The notes under the pieces were generated by a model. That model saw only the letters and a list, made by a program, of their open reading frames with translations, did no database searches and was not told the origin of the DNA. A DNA stretch of 64,000 bases from CBDFHF01 sp965247565 (GTDB lineage Bacteria > Pseudomonadota > Gammaproteobacteria > Methylococcales > Methylomonadaceae): contig CBDFHF010000002.1 in the NCBI GenBank assembly GCA_965247565.1, positions 310,001-374,000 on the forward strand, written 5' to 3'. Position numbers and translations under genes: made by a program. Of this stretch, positions 46,225 through 55,800 are shown piece by piece. Each line of letters starts with the position of its first letter. Position 1 is the stretch's first letter.

Positions 46225-46365
46225 ATGTGGATACTCATTTTCATTGTCGCTCTATTATTTGTATTGGGTAGTGCGTTATTACTGCTCAGGTCGTCAAATG
46301 CGCATAAGCTCCCTGACAACACCAAAGCTCAGCCTTATCAGGATGACGATGCCAGTGGCTGGTAG
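46225..46365 (+). CDS. DUF2897-like small membrane protein (46 aa)
   Basis: A frame of 46 codons: MWILIFIVALLFVLGSALLLL (one membrane helix), then a short hydrophilic tail ending in an acidic DDDASGW. The pattern of N-terminal helix and acidic tail fits small gammaproteobacterial proteins of the DUF2897 type. ACGAGG lies five bases before the ATG. It is convergent with dtd, with one base between the stops. Function unknown. Confidence 0.75.
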   Translation: MWILIFIVALLFVLGSALLLLRSSNAHKLPDNTKAQPYQDDDASGW

Positions 46366-46366
46366 C

Positions 46367-46804
46367 TTAAGCTCTTAAGGTAAACGTAACCGGACCATTG
46401 TTAATTAATTCGACCTGCATATCGGCACCAAATTGGCCAAACGCAACATTAGCGTAACCCCTCTGGGCAGTAGCTTGAACATAAGCGAATAGTTGTTGCC
46501 CCCACTGGGGTGGTGCAGCAGAAGTAAAGCTGGGGCGATTGCCTTTTTGAGTGTCGGCTGCCAAGGTAAATTGCGGAACCAACAGCAAGCCACCCTGAAT
46601 ATCTCGTAAACTCAGATTCATCTTATCGTTGGTATCGGCAAAAATCCGGTAATTAAGAATTCGCTCCAGTAACCGATCAGCAGTTTTTTCCGTGTCGGTT
46701 TTTTCAACTGCTAATAAAGCCAAGATGCCACCATCAATTTTAGCGATGATTTGGTTGTTTACAGTGACTTTGGCGGTAGTAACGCGCTGAATAATAGTAA
46801 TCAT
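46367..46804 (-). CDS. dtd: D-aminoacyl-tRNA deacylase
   Basis: Removes D-amino acids and glycine mischarged to tRNA. From ATG 46804 it has 145 residues, beginning MITIIQRVTTAKVTV as the family does; an upstream frame to 46831 adds nine hydrophobic residues and is not used. The two active-site motifs are QFTLAADT (preceded by Pro rather than the more common Ser) and NNGPVTF with the Gly-cisPro pair. Length and motifs are normal. Confidence 0.95.
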   Translation of the reverse strand: MITIIQRVTTAKVTVNNQIIAKIDGGILALLAVEKTDTEKTADRLLERILNYRIFADTNDKMNLSLRDIQGGLLLVPQFTLAADTQKGNRPSFTSAAPPQWGQQLFAYVQATAQRGYANVAFGQFGADMQVELINNGPVTFTLRA

Positions 46805-46921
46805 AGTGGCAGTGATAGTTAGAAGAAACATCAGCTCATTATAACTTTAGACGGCTTAGCCAAGCGGCAGAGCATGAGTAGCAAATAGGACTGACGACAA
46901 ACATCACGCCGAATCATTGCA

Positions 46922-47443
46922 TCATTTGGTCGGCGGGGGAGGAGGTGAACCGGGTGGTGGTGGCGGTATGTTTACGGTTGGTGATACTGCGTTTGAGGAG
47001 GGTATATTTGTAAAATTTCCTGATACCGGAACCTGATGTCCTTTGGCATACATACACTGTATATAGGCGTTATCAAAACGCTCTTGATTGGAATACATTG
47101 AGCTGTTGGCCGCACTGGTACCCACTAATCCGCCAGCCGCTAAACCGGTACCCGCACCAATAGCAGCGCCCTCACCACCGCCAATGGCTGCGCCGGCGGC
47201 GGCACCCAATGCCGCGCCGGCAGCCGCACTGGCAAGGCCGCTATTAACTGACGCCTGATTGGCCGTTGTCCCTCCCACCTGTCCGTAAGCATATCGCTGG
47301 CAAATAGCATTATCACTACTGAATTTTTCGAAAGGCTGGCCCGTACCTGGAAGCACCATGACACTTGGTCCGTTGGGTAAGGAAGCGCAGCCGGACATAA
47401 GAAAAACAACCGAAGTCGACAATATTTTAGAAAATCTGGACAT
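46922..47443 (-). CDS. Glycine-zipper lipoprotein
   Basis: A 173-residue exported lipoprotein. Signal peptide with lipobox LMSGC (about Cys19); then FEKFSSDNAICQRYAYGQVGG; then a Gly/Ala zipper (about 68-112) with repeated GAAxGAAxG patterns that can insert in or span a membrane; then a Pro-rich tail (PPPPPGSPPPPP). ATG 47443 is chosen because AAGGA is eight bases upstream; an in-frame GTG two codons before is less well placed. Function unknown; it starts 12 bases after the next gene upstream and is probably in the same operon. Confidence 0.88.
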   Translation of the reverse strand: MSRFSKILSTSVVFLMSGCASLPNGPSVMVLPGTGQPFEKFSSDNAICQRYAYGQVGGTTANQASVNSGLASAAAGAALGAAAGAAIGGGEGAAIGAGTGLAAGGLVGTSAANSSMYSNQERFDNAYIQCMYAKGHQVPVSGNFTNIPSSNAVSPTVNIPPPPPGSPPPPPTK

Positions 47444-47454
47444 TGTCACATTCC

Positions 47455-47910
47455 TTACTGAGGTGGAGGGGTAGGTTCAACTTGCTGCCAACCATTTGCA
47501 CATTCCTTTATGTAAGGGTAATAGCCCTCAGGGTTACTGCAGTAATACCAGTAACCGGAAGGGTATTGCTGGACAACTGGCGGAGGTTGTTGAATATAAA
47601 CAGGCGGCGGACTTGGAATAGTTATCACCCTAGGTGGAGAATAATAGGGGGTGCCAAAGTAAGGATAGCCATAGTCATAATAAGGGGAGCCTAGAAAAAA
47701 ACCAAAACTAGGCCGGCTTCTATAGCTTCCTCTATACCCGCTAACATGGCCTCGACCAAAGTCCCCTCCAAAGCGCACCGACGGCCCCCTGTTGGAACCA
47801 CCACGGCCAGACCCGCGTTTATATTGGTTACTCTGTGACCAACTGGCCTCGCTAAACACCACACTAAAAGAAAATATTAAGAGTGCAGTTAATATCTTTT
47901 GCGCTTTCAT
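47455..47910 (-). CDS. Secreted Pro/Tyr/Gly-rich protein, unknown function
   Basis: 151 residues from ATG 47910 (GAGAG lies just upstream; earlier starts lack a signal peptide). The signal peptide runs about 1-25, ending ASWSQS. The mature part has an Arg/Gly/Ser-rich segment (RGSGRGGSNRG), a Tyr/Pro-rich segment (YYDYGYPYFGTPYY), and a C-terminal module GYWYYCSNPEGYYPYIKECANGW with two cysteines, a pattern seen in exported proteins of many proteobacteria. It precedes the glycine-zipper lipoprotein gene by 11 bases. Confidence 0.85.
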   Translation of the reverse strand: MKAQKILTALLIFSFSVVFSEASWSQSNQYKRGSGRGGSNRGPSVRFGGDFGRGHVSGYRGSYRSRPSFGFFLGSPYYDYGYPYFGTPYYSPPRVITIPSPPPVYIQQPPPVVQQYPSGYWYYCSNPEGYYPYIKECANGWQQVEPTPPPQ

Positions 47911-48053
47911 GACTCTCACCATTGGATAATTTATGTGTTGGACAATGGCTGCCACAAAAAGTCCAAAATAAATTTTTGTATGTTGAATCCTTGAAAACCG
48001 AGCTAGAACAAGGGGCGAGACTTCAGGGTTTAAAGGCGTTTGCCGAAAGCCAA

Positions 48054-49277
48054 TCAATTTGGATCATATTGATTATTATTGCATTTGGTTTGCCATAAAA
48101 CGGCGTGGCTCTCTCCTGTAGATGTTGTACTAACCCCTACTATTTGGCCATGACGGTTAATATCAGCGGGGTACGAATAGTCACCTCCCAATGTTCCAAG
48201 GTCAGTCATCTTGCCGTTGTCCCACAAAAAAGCATGTTGCTCACCATTGTCTGTTTCGCTGCTACCAATGATTTGGCCTTTATCATTGATGCCAATGGCA
48301 TAAGAACAACAACCGCCTAAAGTACCAAGATCAAGCACTTTACCTCTACGGAACAATGCGGCATGGCTACCATTGAGGGAGCTGATGGCGCTAGCTATAT
48401 CGCCTCGATTATTCATAACGACATAGTCAAGACCAGCAATCTCGCCGAAATCCGTCACGCCCCCGTTTTCCCATAAAACAATATGTGCTTCGCCTGTAGC
48501 TGTTTTACTAAAACCTACTACTTGCCCGTGTTGGTTAATATCAGTTGGTTTATCAACATCATACATACTAACGCCACTCAAACTATCAAGACTAAGCACA
48601 TTTCCCTTATCCCAGAGAAAAGCACGTGTTGAATAATCTGCCAGTCCATCTTCACCCAATTCATCATGTTTAACAGAAAAAATAATCTGACCTCGATCAT
48701 TAATTCCTTCAACGTGGCGAGACCTTCCACTTTGATCTTTGGAAATATCGATTATTTTACCTTTGCTCCACAAAAGCACATGTTGGCCTCCTTCACTAAA
48801 ACTATATTTGACGCTAGTGCCAATAAACTCGCCTCGATCATTAATATCAATAGCTTCTGAAATTTGATCAGCTTTCCCATCTTCCCTAGTTAAAGCACCC
48901 ATATCTGCTATCTTGCCTCTTTCCCATAGAAAAGCGTGCGATGTATAAAATCTTGGAACTGATATGACCCCACTCGCACCAATCACTTGCCCCCGGTTAT
49001 TAATTGCATTGGCGCGAGTAAAGTCGCCGCCCAAAGTCCCCAAATCGATCATCTGTCCTTTGTCCCAGAAAAAAGAACGCAGCTCGTTTGATGGTGATCG
49101 GCTTTCGCCAATTATTTGTCCTCTATCGTTAATTGCCTTAGCATTAGAGCTACTTCCATTTGAAGTACTCAGGTCAATAATGTTGTAATCCCCCGCATAT
49201 AGCGGCTCGGATATAACAAGCGCATAAGTTGCTAACATAATCAAAAGGATATGACGCAGTACAAAATATATTTTCAT
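48054..49277 (-). CDS. Secreted HAF-repeat protein
   Basis: A 407-residue protein with a signal peptide (about 1-28) and then seven to eight tandem units of about 45 residues carrying AINDRGQIIGxS, HAFLWDNGKMTDLGTLGG and similar wording. This is the HAF repeat seen in extracellular proteins. The repeats probably form beta-propeller blades; no enzyme motif is visible. It is the first of three leftward exported-protein genes; the next starts about 145 bases further on. Confidence 0.92.
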   Translation of the reverse strand: MKIYFVLRHILLIMLATYALVISEPLYAGDYNIIDLSTSNGSSSNAKAINDRGQIIGESRSPSNELRSFFWDKGQMIDLGTLGGDFTRANAINNRGQVIGASGVISVPRFYTSHAFLWERGKIADMGALTREDGKADQISEAIDINDRGEFIGTSVKYSFSEGGQHVLLWSKGKIIDISKDQSGRSRHVEGINDRGQIIFSVKHDELGEDGLADYSTRAFLWDKGNVLSLDSLSGVSMYDVDKPTDINQHGQVVGFSKTATGEAHIVLWENGGVTDFGEIAGLDYVVMNNRGDIASAISSLNGSHAALFRRGKVLDLGTLGGCCSYAIGINDKGQIIGSSETDNGEQHAFLWDNGKMTDLGTLGGDYSYPADINRHGQIVGVSTTSTGESHAVLWQTKCNNNQYDPN

Positions 49278-49419
49278 AATAATTCTCCCAAATCAAACTA
49301 TACGCAAAACGTTCATGCTTTTTTTATTTTTAGCCAAGCCAGCAGCATGCAACTTAACTACCCTGCTAGGCAATATACTACGCTAAATCGTTTTATATCA
49401 ACAAAGAATCCATATTTAT

Positions 49420-49457
49420 CTATAAAATGCAATAAATTTTATAGTCTCGTAACTATA
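49420..49457. repeat. Two overlapping inverted repeats upstream of the HAF gene
   Basis: CTATAAAAT (49420-49428) pairs with ATTTTATAG (49436-49444) around seven bases. TATAGT (49440-49445) also pairs with ACTATA (49452-49457). They share 49440-49444, so only one can form at a time. The stretch is AT-rich and sits in the 270 bases between the HAF-gene start and the IS5 element. It could be a promoter or operator region; nothing else is visible there. Confidence 0.35.
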
Positions 49458-49551
49458 AGACCTGCATCAAAATTCAGTAGTGTTGGCTTATCTGATTTTG
49501 AAGGGTATTTACGCTGTGTATCGTAATGGACCGTAAGTGAGACTTAGTTAT

Positions 49552-50880
49552 GGGGATCTCTAAAAATACCCCACCTCACAGCGATTTTTGACGGGAAGCA
49601 ATGGCGCTGAAATGAGATAATAACAGTGAGCCCACTGATAGAGAACCGTCCCATGAAACCCCGCCAACCTGGATTATTCGACGTAGAAGAAAGAGCCGCG
49701 CAACTAACCAAAATGGGAGACCCTTTGGTAGGATTGAAAGCCCGGATAGACTGGGAAGCGTTTCGGCCTGAACTTAAGCGCCTGCATGAAAAGGATAGAA
49801 AAAGTCAGGCAGGCGCCAAGCCGTTCGATGGGGTGCTGATGTTCAAGATTTTGGTACTCCAGCAGCTGCACAATTTATCGGATGATGGCATCGAATATCA
49901 GATTCGGGATCGGTTCAGCTTCCTGCGTTTTCTGGGTTTGCAATTAGAAGATAAAGTGCCGGATTCGAAAACCGTGTGGAGGTTTCGCGAACGGCTTAAG
50001 GATCTAAACTTGGTTGAGGAGTTGTTTGCCCGGTTTCATGGACAACTGGCGGCGCAAGGTTATGCGGCTCGAGCGGGGCAGATGATTGATGCCACCTTTG
50101 TCGAAGTCCCCAAGCAACGCAATAGCCGTGAAGAAAACGCCCAGATTAAAGAAGGGCAAGTGCCTGAGGCATGGGATAAGCCGGAGGTTCAGGCCAAGCG
50201 TCGGCAGAAAGATACCGAAGCGCGCTGGACAAAGAAAAACGATGAGAAGCATTACGGCTATAAAAATCACATCAACACGGATGAGGAAAACAAGCTCATA
50301 CAAAGCTATTCAGTCACCCATGCGGCGGTTCACGACAGTCAGGTATTCGATGAATTACTCGACCAGGCAATCGATGTGGAGGGCAATAAACGAGCGGTTT
50401 ATGCCGACAGTGCTTATCGTTCAGAAGCCCAGGAGCAGCGCTTAGCTAACGCCGATATTGAGAGCCAGGTTTGTGAAAAAGGCACACGAGGCAAACCCTT
50501 AACCGAAGAACAAAAGTTATCAAACCGGACGAAGTCAAAAGTCAGAGCCCGAGTCGAACATGTGTTTGGTGCACAGGCGGCAATGGGTGGGCATTTAGTT
50601 CGCACCATCGGTTTGCAACGAGCCAAAGTCAAAATTGGTTTGATGAATTTAGTGTACAACATGAAGCGTTTGATACAGTTGATTAAACGAGATGTGATGA
50701 ACCCGTACAGGAAAGGTGCGCCCACAGTGGCATAAAAACGGGGAAATAATCTCAAAACACGGGGATTTGATGCGGTTTTTACTTCAAATAGCCGGAATGC
50801 ACCCTGATTTTAAAATAAAGTCGAAAAAAATTAGCAGAATTGCTAGGGGGTGACTTAAATTTGAATTTATAGAGGTTCCC
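49552..50880 (+). mobile_element. Complete IS5-family insertion sequence
   Basis: The 1329-base element has imperfect terminal inverted repeats: GGGGATCTCTAAAAAT at the left end and GGGAACCTCTATAAAT read inwards from the right end (13 of 16 identical). A direct repeat TTAT flanks it on both sides (49548-49551 and 50881-50884), matching the 4-bp duplications made by several IS5-family groups. It carries one intact transposase gene. Its right end lies inside the coding end of recD. Confidence 0.9.
49653..50735 (+). CDS. IS5-family transposase
   Basis: DDE transposase of about 360 residues from ATG 49653 (a GTG nine codons upstream is also in frame). Motifs: MIDATFVEVPKQRN (first Asp), KHYGYKNHINTDEENKLIQSY, AVYADSAYRSEAQ (second Asp), and RARVEHVFGAQAAMGG (Glu, in the YREK-like region). 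The N-terminal QPGLFDVEERAAQLTKMGDPL is common in this subgroup. The reading frame is complete, so the element may be active. Confidence 0.95.
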   Translation: MKPRQPGLFDVEERAAQLTKMGDPLVGLKARIDWEAFRPELKRLHEKDRKSQAGAKPFDGVLMFKILVLQQLHNLSDDGIEYQIRDRFSFLRFLGLQLEDKVPDSKTVWRFRERLKDLNLVEELFARFHGQLAAQGYAARAGQMIDATFVEVPKQRNSREENAQIKEGQVPEAWDKPEVQAKRRQKDTEARWTKKNDEKHYGYKNHINTDEENKLIQSYSVTHAAVHDSQVFDELLDQAIDVEGNKRAVYADSAYRSEAQEQRLANADIESQVCEKGTRGKPLTEEQKLSNRTKSKVRARVEHVFGAQAAMGGHLVRTIGLQRAKVKIGLMNLVYNMKRLIQLIKRDVMNPYRKGAPTVA

Positions 50881-52802
50881 TTATGTAATTTACAAGTCAC
50901 CAAAATTGCCTGATTAAAAACACCTGCACTACCTTCCAATAAGGTAAAGTTTTCTTGGGCGCGGGTAATGCCGGTATAGATTAATTCACGGGTTATTACC
51001 GGGCTCCTGGTTTCGGGAAGAATCAAAGCAACGTGGTTAAACTCAGAGCCTTGGGATTTATGTACAGTCATGGCAAAAGCGGTTTCTACATCCGGCAGCC
51101 GCATGGGGGACACCCAGCGAATTTTTTCTTCTGCACTGATGTCATCACTGGGGAAAAACACGCGTAGCTTACCGGTGTGGTCGTATAGAGTCATGCCGAC
51201 ATCGCCGTTCATTAAGCCCAGATTATAATCGTTGCGGGTGATCATCACCGGTCGGCCTTCGTACCAGAGTGTGGGTTTTTGCTGGGGAAACAGCCACTTT
51301 TCTATTTGTTGATTTAAACCTTCTACCCCCCAACAACCTTGGCGCAAGGCACAAAGAATCCGAAAGCTATCGTATGCTGCCAGCACTTGCTTGGCCCATT
51401 GCGGATAGTGCGCGGCATCGGTAGGCCGTTGTCCGTGGATAACGACCAGATAATCTCCATAGCCATGACGGTTTTTGGATTTACTGTCTACGTGCGCACA
51501 AATTAATTGCTTTAAGCGGCTATCGGCTGAATCCGTTAGTAGAATGTGTTGAATGTCTTGATAGCTGTCAGGATCATTTAAGATGGCTTGAGCCAGATCT
51601 GCTTTGCCTTCATTGACAGCTTTAGCTAATTGGCCGATACCGCTGAACTCACCAAATCGATGACTGTAGCGCAGCATAACGGTTTGCTGATTGAGCGCCG
51701 AGCCCTGCTTATCTGTCGTTAGTAGCGATTCGTGCGCATATTGATTTATCCAGATTTTAGTCTGTTCGTTATAAGCAGCGTGTTCCGCGCCTCGGCATAA
51801 ATCTCCCATTACCGAACCGGCTTCGACGGACGCTAATTGATCTTTATCGCCCAGTAATATCAATTGTGCTGACATCGGCAAGGCATCCAATAACGAGGCC
51901 ATCATTTCCAAATCAATCATAGACGCTTCGTCAACAATGACTACATCAGCGACTAGCGTATTATTGCGATGGTGAAAGTAATGCCGGGAATTTGGTCGAT
52001 GTCCCAATAATCGATGTAAGGTGCTGGCTTTTTTAGGGATGCATTGTTTTATAGCTTCCGGCACGTTCAGCCTTTCTAAGGCATTGCCGATCGATTCGCT
52101 CACTCTCGCCGCCGCTTTACCAGTGGGGGCCGCCAGTAAAATATTGAGTTTGCGCAGAGAATTGGATTCGTCTTGAGCCAGTTTAACCAGTAAAGCCAGT
52201 AGCTTGGTTAATGTGGTGGTTTTTCCGGTACCAGGCCCGCCAGTAATAATGGTAAATCGGGCTCGCAACGCCAGTATGCAGGCAATTTTTTGCCAGTCGG
52301 GTTGCTCGCGGTTATCCGAATATAAAGTGTTTAATTGACTTTGAAGGCTTTCCGGCAACCTATCTCTGACCGGCTGTAAGCGCTGATCAATAGCGTTGTT
52401 GAGGATTTGTTGGCATTGCCAATACCGGCGTAGGTACAATCGGTCGCCGTCTAAAACTAGCGGTGTATTGCCTTGCCCAGTTCCGACTAGAGATGAGCGC
52501 TGTAACGCAGTTTTCCACTGTGCTAGTTGACTGGGTAGATGAGCCATTGAGGTGTCTGCGCCAGCACAAAACTCCAGTATGGCAAGTGTGGAGCTAGGAT
52601 TTTGGCAAAGCTTTTCCATATCCAGATAGACTTCACCCCGACTTAATTGTTGGCTGACTAATGCCGCTGCCCAAATTAATTCATGACTGGCATTAGTTTC
52701 CAGTTCCGTAATAAATTTTACAAAAGCCCTGTCCAGATGGCTTAACCAACCGCAATTGACCCAGTCATCTATCACCTTAAGTGCCGGTAACTTTTGGGTC
52801 AT
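50784..52802 (-). CDS. recD: Exodeoxyribonuclease V alpha subunit RecD, C-terminus altered by IS5
   Basis: Helicase subunit of RecBCD. Walker A ITGGPGTGKTTT near residue 188, VIVDEASMIDLEM and the C-terminal VHKSQGSEFNHVALILP and IYTGITRAQ motifs are intact. The last 32 residues (from KGTSINSN onward) are encoded inside the IS5 end. Without the element and one TTAT copy the frame would stop two codons after CKLH, giving about 641 residues. The ATG overlaps the recB stop (ATGA). The change is beyond the last helicase motif, so activity may survive, but the normal C-terminus is lost. Confidence 0.92.
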   Translation of the reverse strand: MTQKLPALKVIDDWVNCGWLSHLDRAFVKFITELETNASHELIWAAALVSQQLSRGEVYLDMEKLCQNPSSTLAILEFCAGADTSMAHLPSQLAQWKTALQRSSLVGTGQGNTPLVLDGDRLYLRRYWQCQQILNNAIDQRLQPVRDRLPESLQSQLNTLYSDNREQPDWQKIACILALRARFTIITGGPGTGKTTTLTKLLALLVKLAQDESNSLRKLNILLAAPTGKAAARVSESIGNALERLNVPEAIKQCIPKKASTLHRLLGHRPNSRHYFHHRNNTLVADVVIVDEASMIDLEMMASLLDALPMSAQLILLGDKDQLASVEAGSVMGDLCRGAEHAAYNEQTKIWINQYAHESLLTTDKQGSALNQQTVMLRYSHRFGEFSGIGQLAKAVNEGKADLAQAILNDPDSYQDIQHILLTDSADSRLKQLICAHVDSKSKNRHGYGDYLVVIHGQRPTDAAHYPQWAKQVLAAYDSFRILCALRQGCWGVEGLNQQIEKWLFPQQKPTLWYEGRPVMITRNDYNLGLMNGDVGMTLYDHTGKLRVFFPSDDISAEEKIRWVSPMRLPDVETAFAMTVHKSQGSEFNHVALILPETRSPVITRELIYTGITRAQENFTLLEGSAGVFNQAILVTCKLHKGTSINSNLSHPLAILLIFFDFILKSGCIPAI

Positions 52803-55800
52803 GTAGATGATCCTGAAAATAGTTTATCTAATCCTTCGATTAAAACTTTCGGCGGTTTATCGAAAACTCTGCCACGGCTGTTCGCCTGATAACCTCGTAA
52901 AAACAAATAAACTCCGCCGCCGACATGTGTGTCGTAATCATAGTTCTCGCCTAATCTGGCCTTTAGCAATCGATGCAATGCCAGCAAATAAATGACATAT
53001 TGCAAATCGTAGCGTTTGGCAAGCATGGCCGTCTCTAATGCTTCGTATGTATAGGCAGCATCATTGTCCCCAAGGCCGTTGAATTTATAGTCAGCCATGT
53101 AATATTGCTGATTTAAAACAAACACCAGATCAATAAAGCCTTTTAATAAGCCATGTACTTGGATATTACGCAGGCGAGGGCGAGGCTTACCAGTAAACGT
53201 GTATTGAGTCACCAGCTTATCTAAAGCCTGTATATCGACATGCTCGGCACCAATAAGAAATTCCAGTTCGGCTTGATAAATTTCGAGACCAGCCAAGCCA
53301 ATTTCTGTATTTTCCAGCAATGGCAACTTCAGCCATTGGGTTAAGGCTTGAGCAATAATGCCTCTCTTACCATCCCAGCTTTTGTGATTGAATAGCTTAT
53401 CGATTAATTGCTGGCTTAAATTGGTATCTCCCAGTACACGTTGAAAGCCCTGTTTGGCACATTCTTCAAGTAAGGCGTGCATCAATAATCCGGGAGCGGC
53501 ACCTCTGGCAATGCTATGAATCCCTGTTAACACGGCCGTTATCGGCTCACCCGGTGGTTGATCGGCTTCGTCAATTTGCTTATCCTCCTGAGCGGTTTCT
53601 GGTTCCAAGGTAAAGTTGTAGTCTTCACCGTAAATAAGGCTTTTCTCTTCTGTTTGCAAGGCGCTGTAACTAGCTATCCACCAATTATCGGAAACTTTAG
53701 CGGTTGATGTTCGTGGTAAATCCGGATTTTCCTGTTGTTGTGCAGTCTGGTAAATATCTGCAACCGACTCCGGTAACGATGTTATAGCAATGGCATCACA
53801 ATCGCCTTTAAGTTTAATGAGGCTATCGGCTAGTTCTCCGGTAGCTTGCTTGTCTTGCCAGCCCAACACATAGCCCAATGCACTTTTTTGTAGCTGGCAA
53901 TAGCGGGCATTGCCGGTTTTAATCGGGGCGATGCCGAGCCAACAGGCAAAGCGCGCACGAGTTACCGCCACATACAGTAAGCGGAGATCTTCTTGAAGGC
54001 GTTCCTGGTCGCTTAAGGCTTTAAATGCATCAGATTTGCTTAAGTCAACATGCAATTGCTGCTGTTCGTCGTGGTAGCGGTAATAACATGTTGATCGACC
54101 GTTTACTTCTCTAAAGCTGCAAATAAACGGCAGGAATACCAGAGAATATTCGAGGCCTTTAGATTTATGGATGGTAATGACTTTGATCAGATTGGCATCG
54201 CTTTCCAGGCGGATAACACTCTCTTCCACCGATTTTCCATTGACCGCGTCGGTGATTGCTTCTGCCAGATGTCTAATTAAGGCTTGTTCACCTTCAAGAT
54301 GACTGCTGGCTTGTTGGAGCAATTCGGCCAGATGTAGCAGATTGGTAATGCTCCGCTCGCCCTCATAATCGGTTACCAATTTTGCATGTAATTCATAGTC
54401 GTGAATCAGCTGGCGCAAAGCAGGCAAAATACCGTCTTGTTGCCAGCGCCATTGATAACCAAGAAAGCGTTCCAAGTGTTGCTCCCAACCCAGTTCATCC
54501 AAAGTGAGTTGCTGGAGCGCTTGATGAGACCAACCGAATGCTGCCGTACTTAAAGCAGCACGAACTTTGCGCTCGTTCCGCGGCTCTGCCAGCGCGTTCA
54601 ACCAAATCAACAAATCGGCGGCATCACGAGTTGCAAAAATGGATTCACGCTCGGAAAGATAAACACTGCGCAGTTGTCGCTTAGCCAAGGCGTTGCGAAT
54701 TACTTTCGCTTCCGTGCCGCTACGCACCAAAATGGCTATGTCGGATGGCTGCAAAGGATTGAATGCAACTGCCGATTTAAAACCGATTTGGCTTTGGCCC
54801 GCTGAATTCAGTAACCGCACAATTTCGCTCGCGGTGGATTCCGCCATTTGTTGGCGATACTCCGGCATACCAATTGGTTCAGGTGAATTCCAATGCCATA
54901 AGGTTAATGCCGCCGCTGGCTGACTATTAACAAGCCATTGCTCATCACGCCCTTTGGCGTTGACAGGAATGAATGGCATTGGATTCTCATGTTGGTTTTT
55001 AAAGCGAAATGCTCCTTGCGGTTGTTGATCGGCAATGCTGAAAACTTGATTCACTGCATTAACCAATTCTTCTGTGGAACGGTAATTGGTAGACAAGGTG
55101 TAATGTCTGCCTTTGGTCGACTGATGGGCCTTTAGGTAGGTATAAATGTCGCCACCCCGAAACGAATAGATAGCCTGCTTGGGGTCGCCAATCATAAAAC
55201 AGCCCAAATCGCTGTCCGCATCAGCCGGATACAACGCGGCAAAAATTCGGTATTGCACGGGATCGGTATCTTGAAACTCATCAATCAAGGCGATGGGGTA
55301 TTGTTGGCGAATAAGTGTTGCCAATTGTGTGCCGTTTTCTCCCTGCAATGCGTTATCCAGACCAGTGAGCATATCATCGAAAGTCATTCGCGCTGCTCGT
55401 TGCTTTTCTGTGCTGTAACGGTTACGTATCCAGTGAATGGCGTGCAGAGTCAATTTTGCGGAAACATCAACTTCCTGCTGAGCATGATTGGCCAAATCTT
55501 CAATACCCTGAAAAGCAGAGTGTTGAATGTAGTCTGGTTTATCCGTATGCGCTTTAACCAGACTTGATATTAATTTTGATTGGCTGAATTTTACAATGCT
55601 TTCTTTAGCAGGATGAAAACCGGTTTCCGCCCAATCAGCCATTTCCGTTAATTTATCAGCGAAGGTTTTTTTATTGTATTGCGTACCGTTTAGCCAGCCG
55701 GAGTTTACGGCATTGCACAGCAAAGCTTCTATTTCGATTTTATGTTGCAACCATATTGTACAGGCTTGATTTTCCAGGCTTTGCCGTTTAGTTTCCCAGC

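Noticed and set aside
46367..46804. Possible unusual active site in Dtd (Pro before QFTL instead of Ser)
   Set aside because: I believe Pro is found at this position in other bacterial Dtd proteins, and the Gly-cisPro motif is intact, so it is not treated as abnormal.
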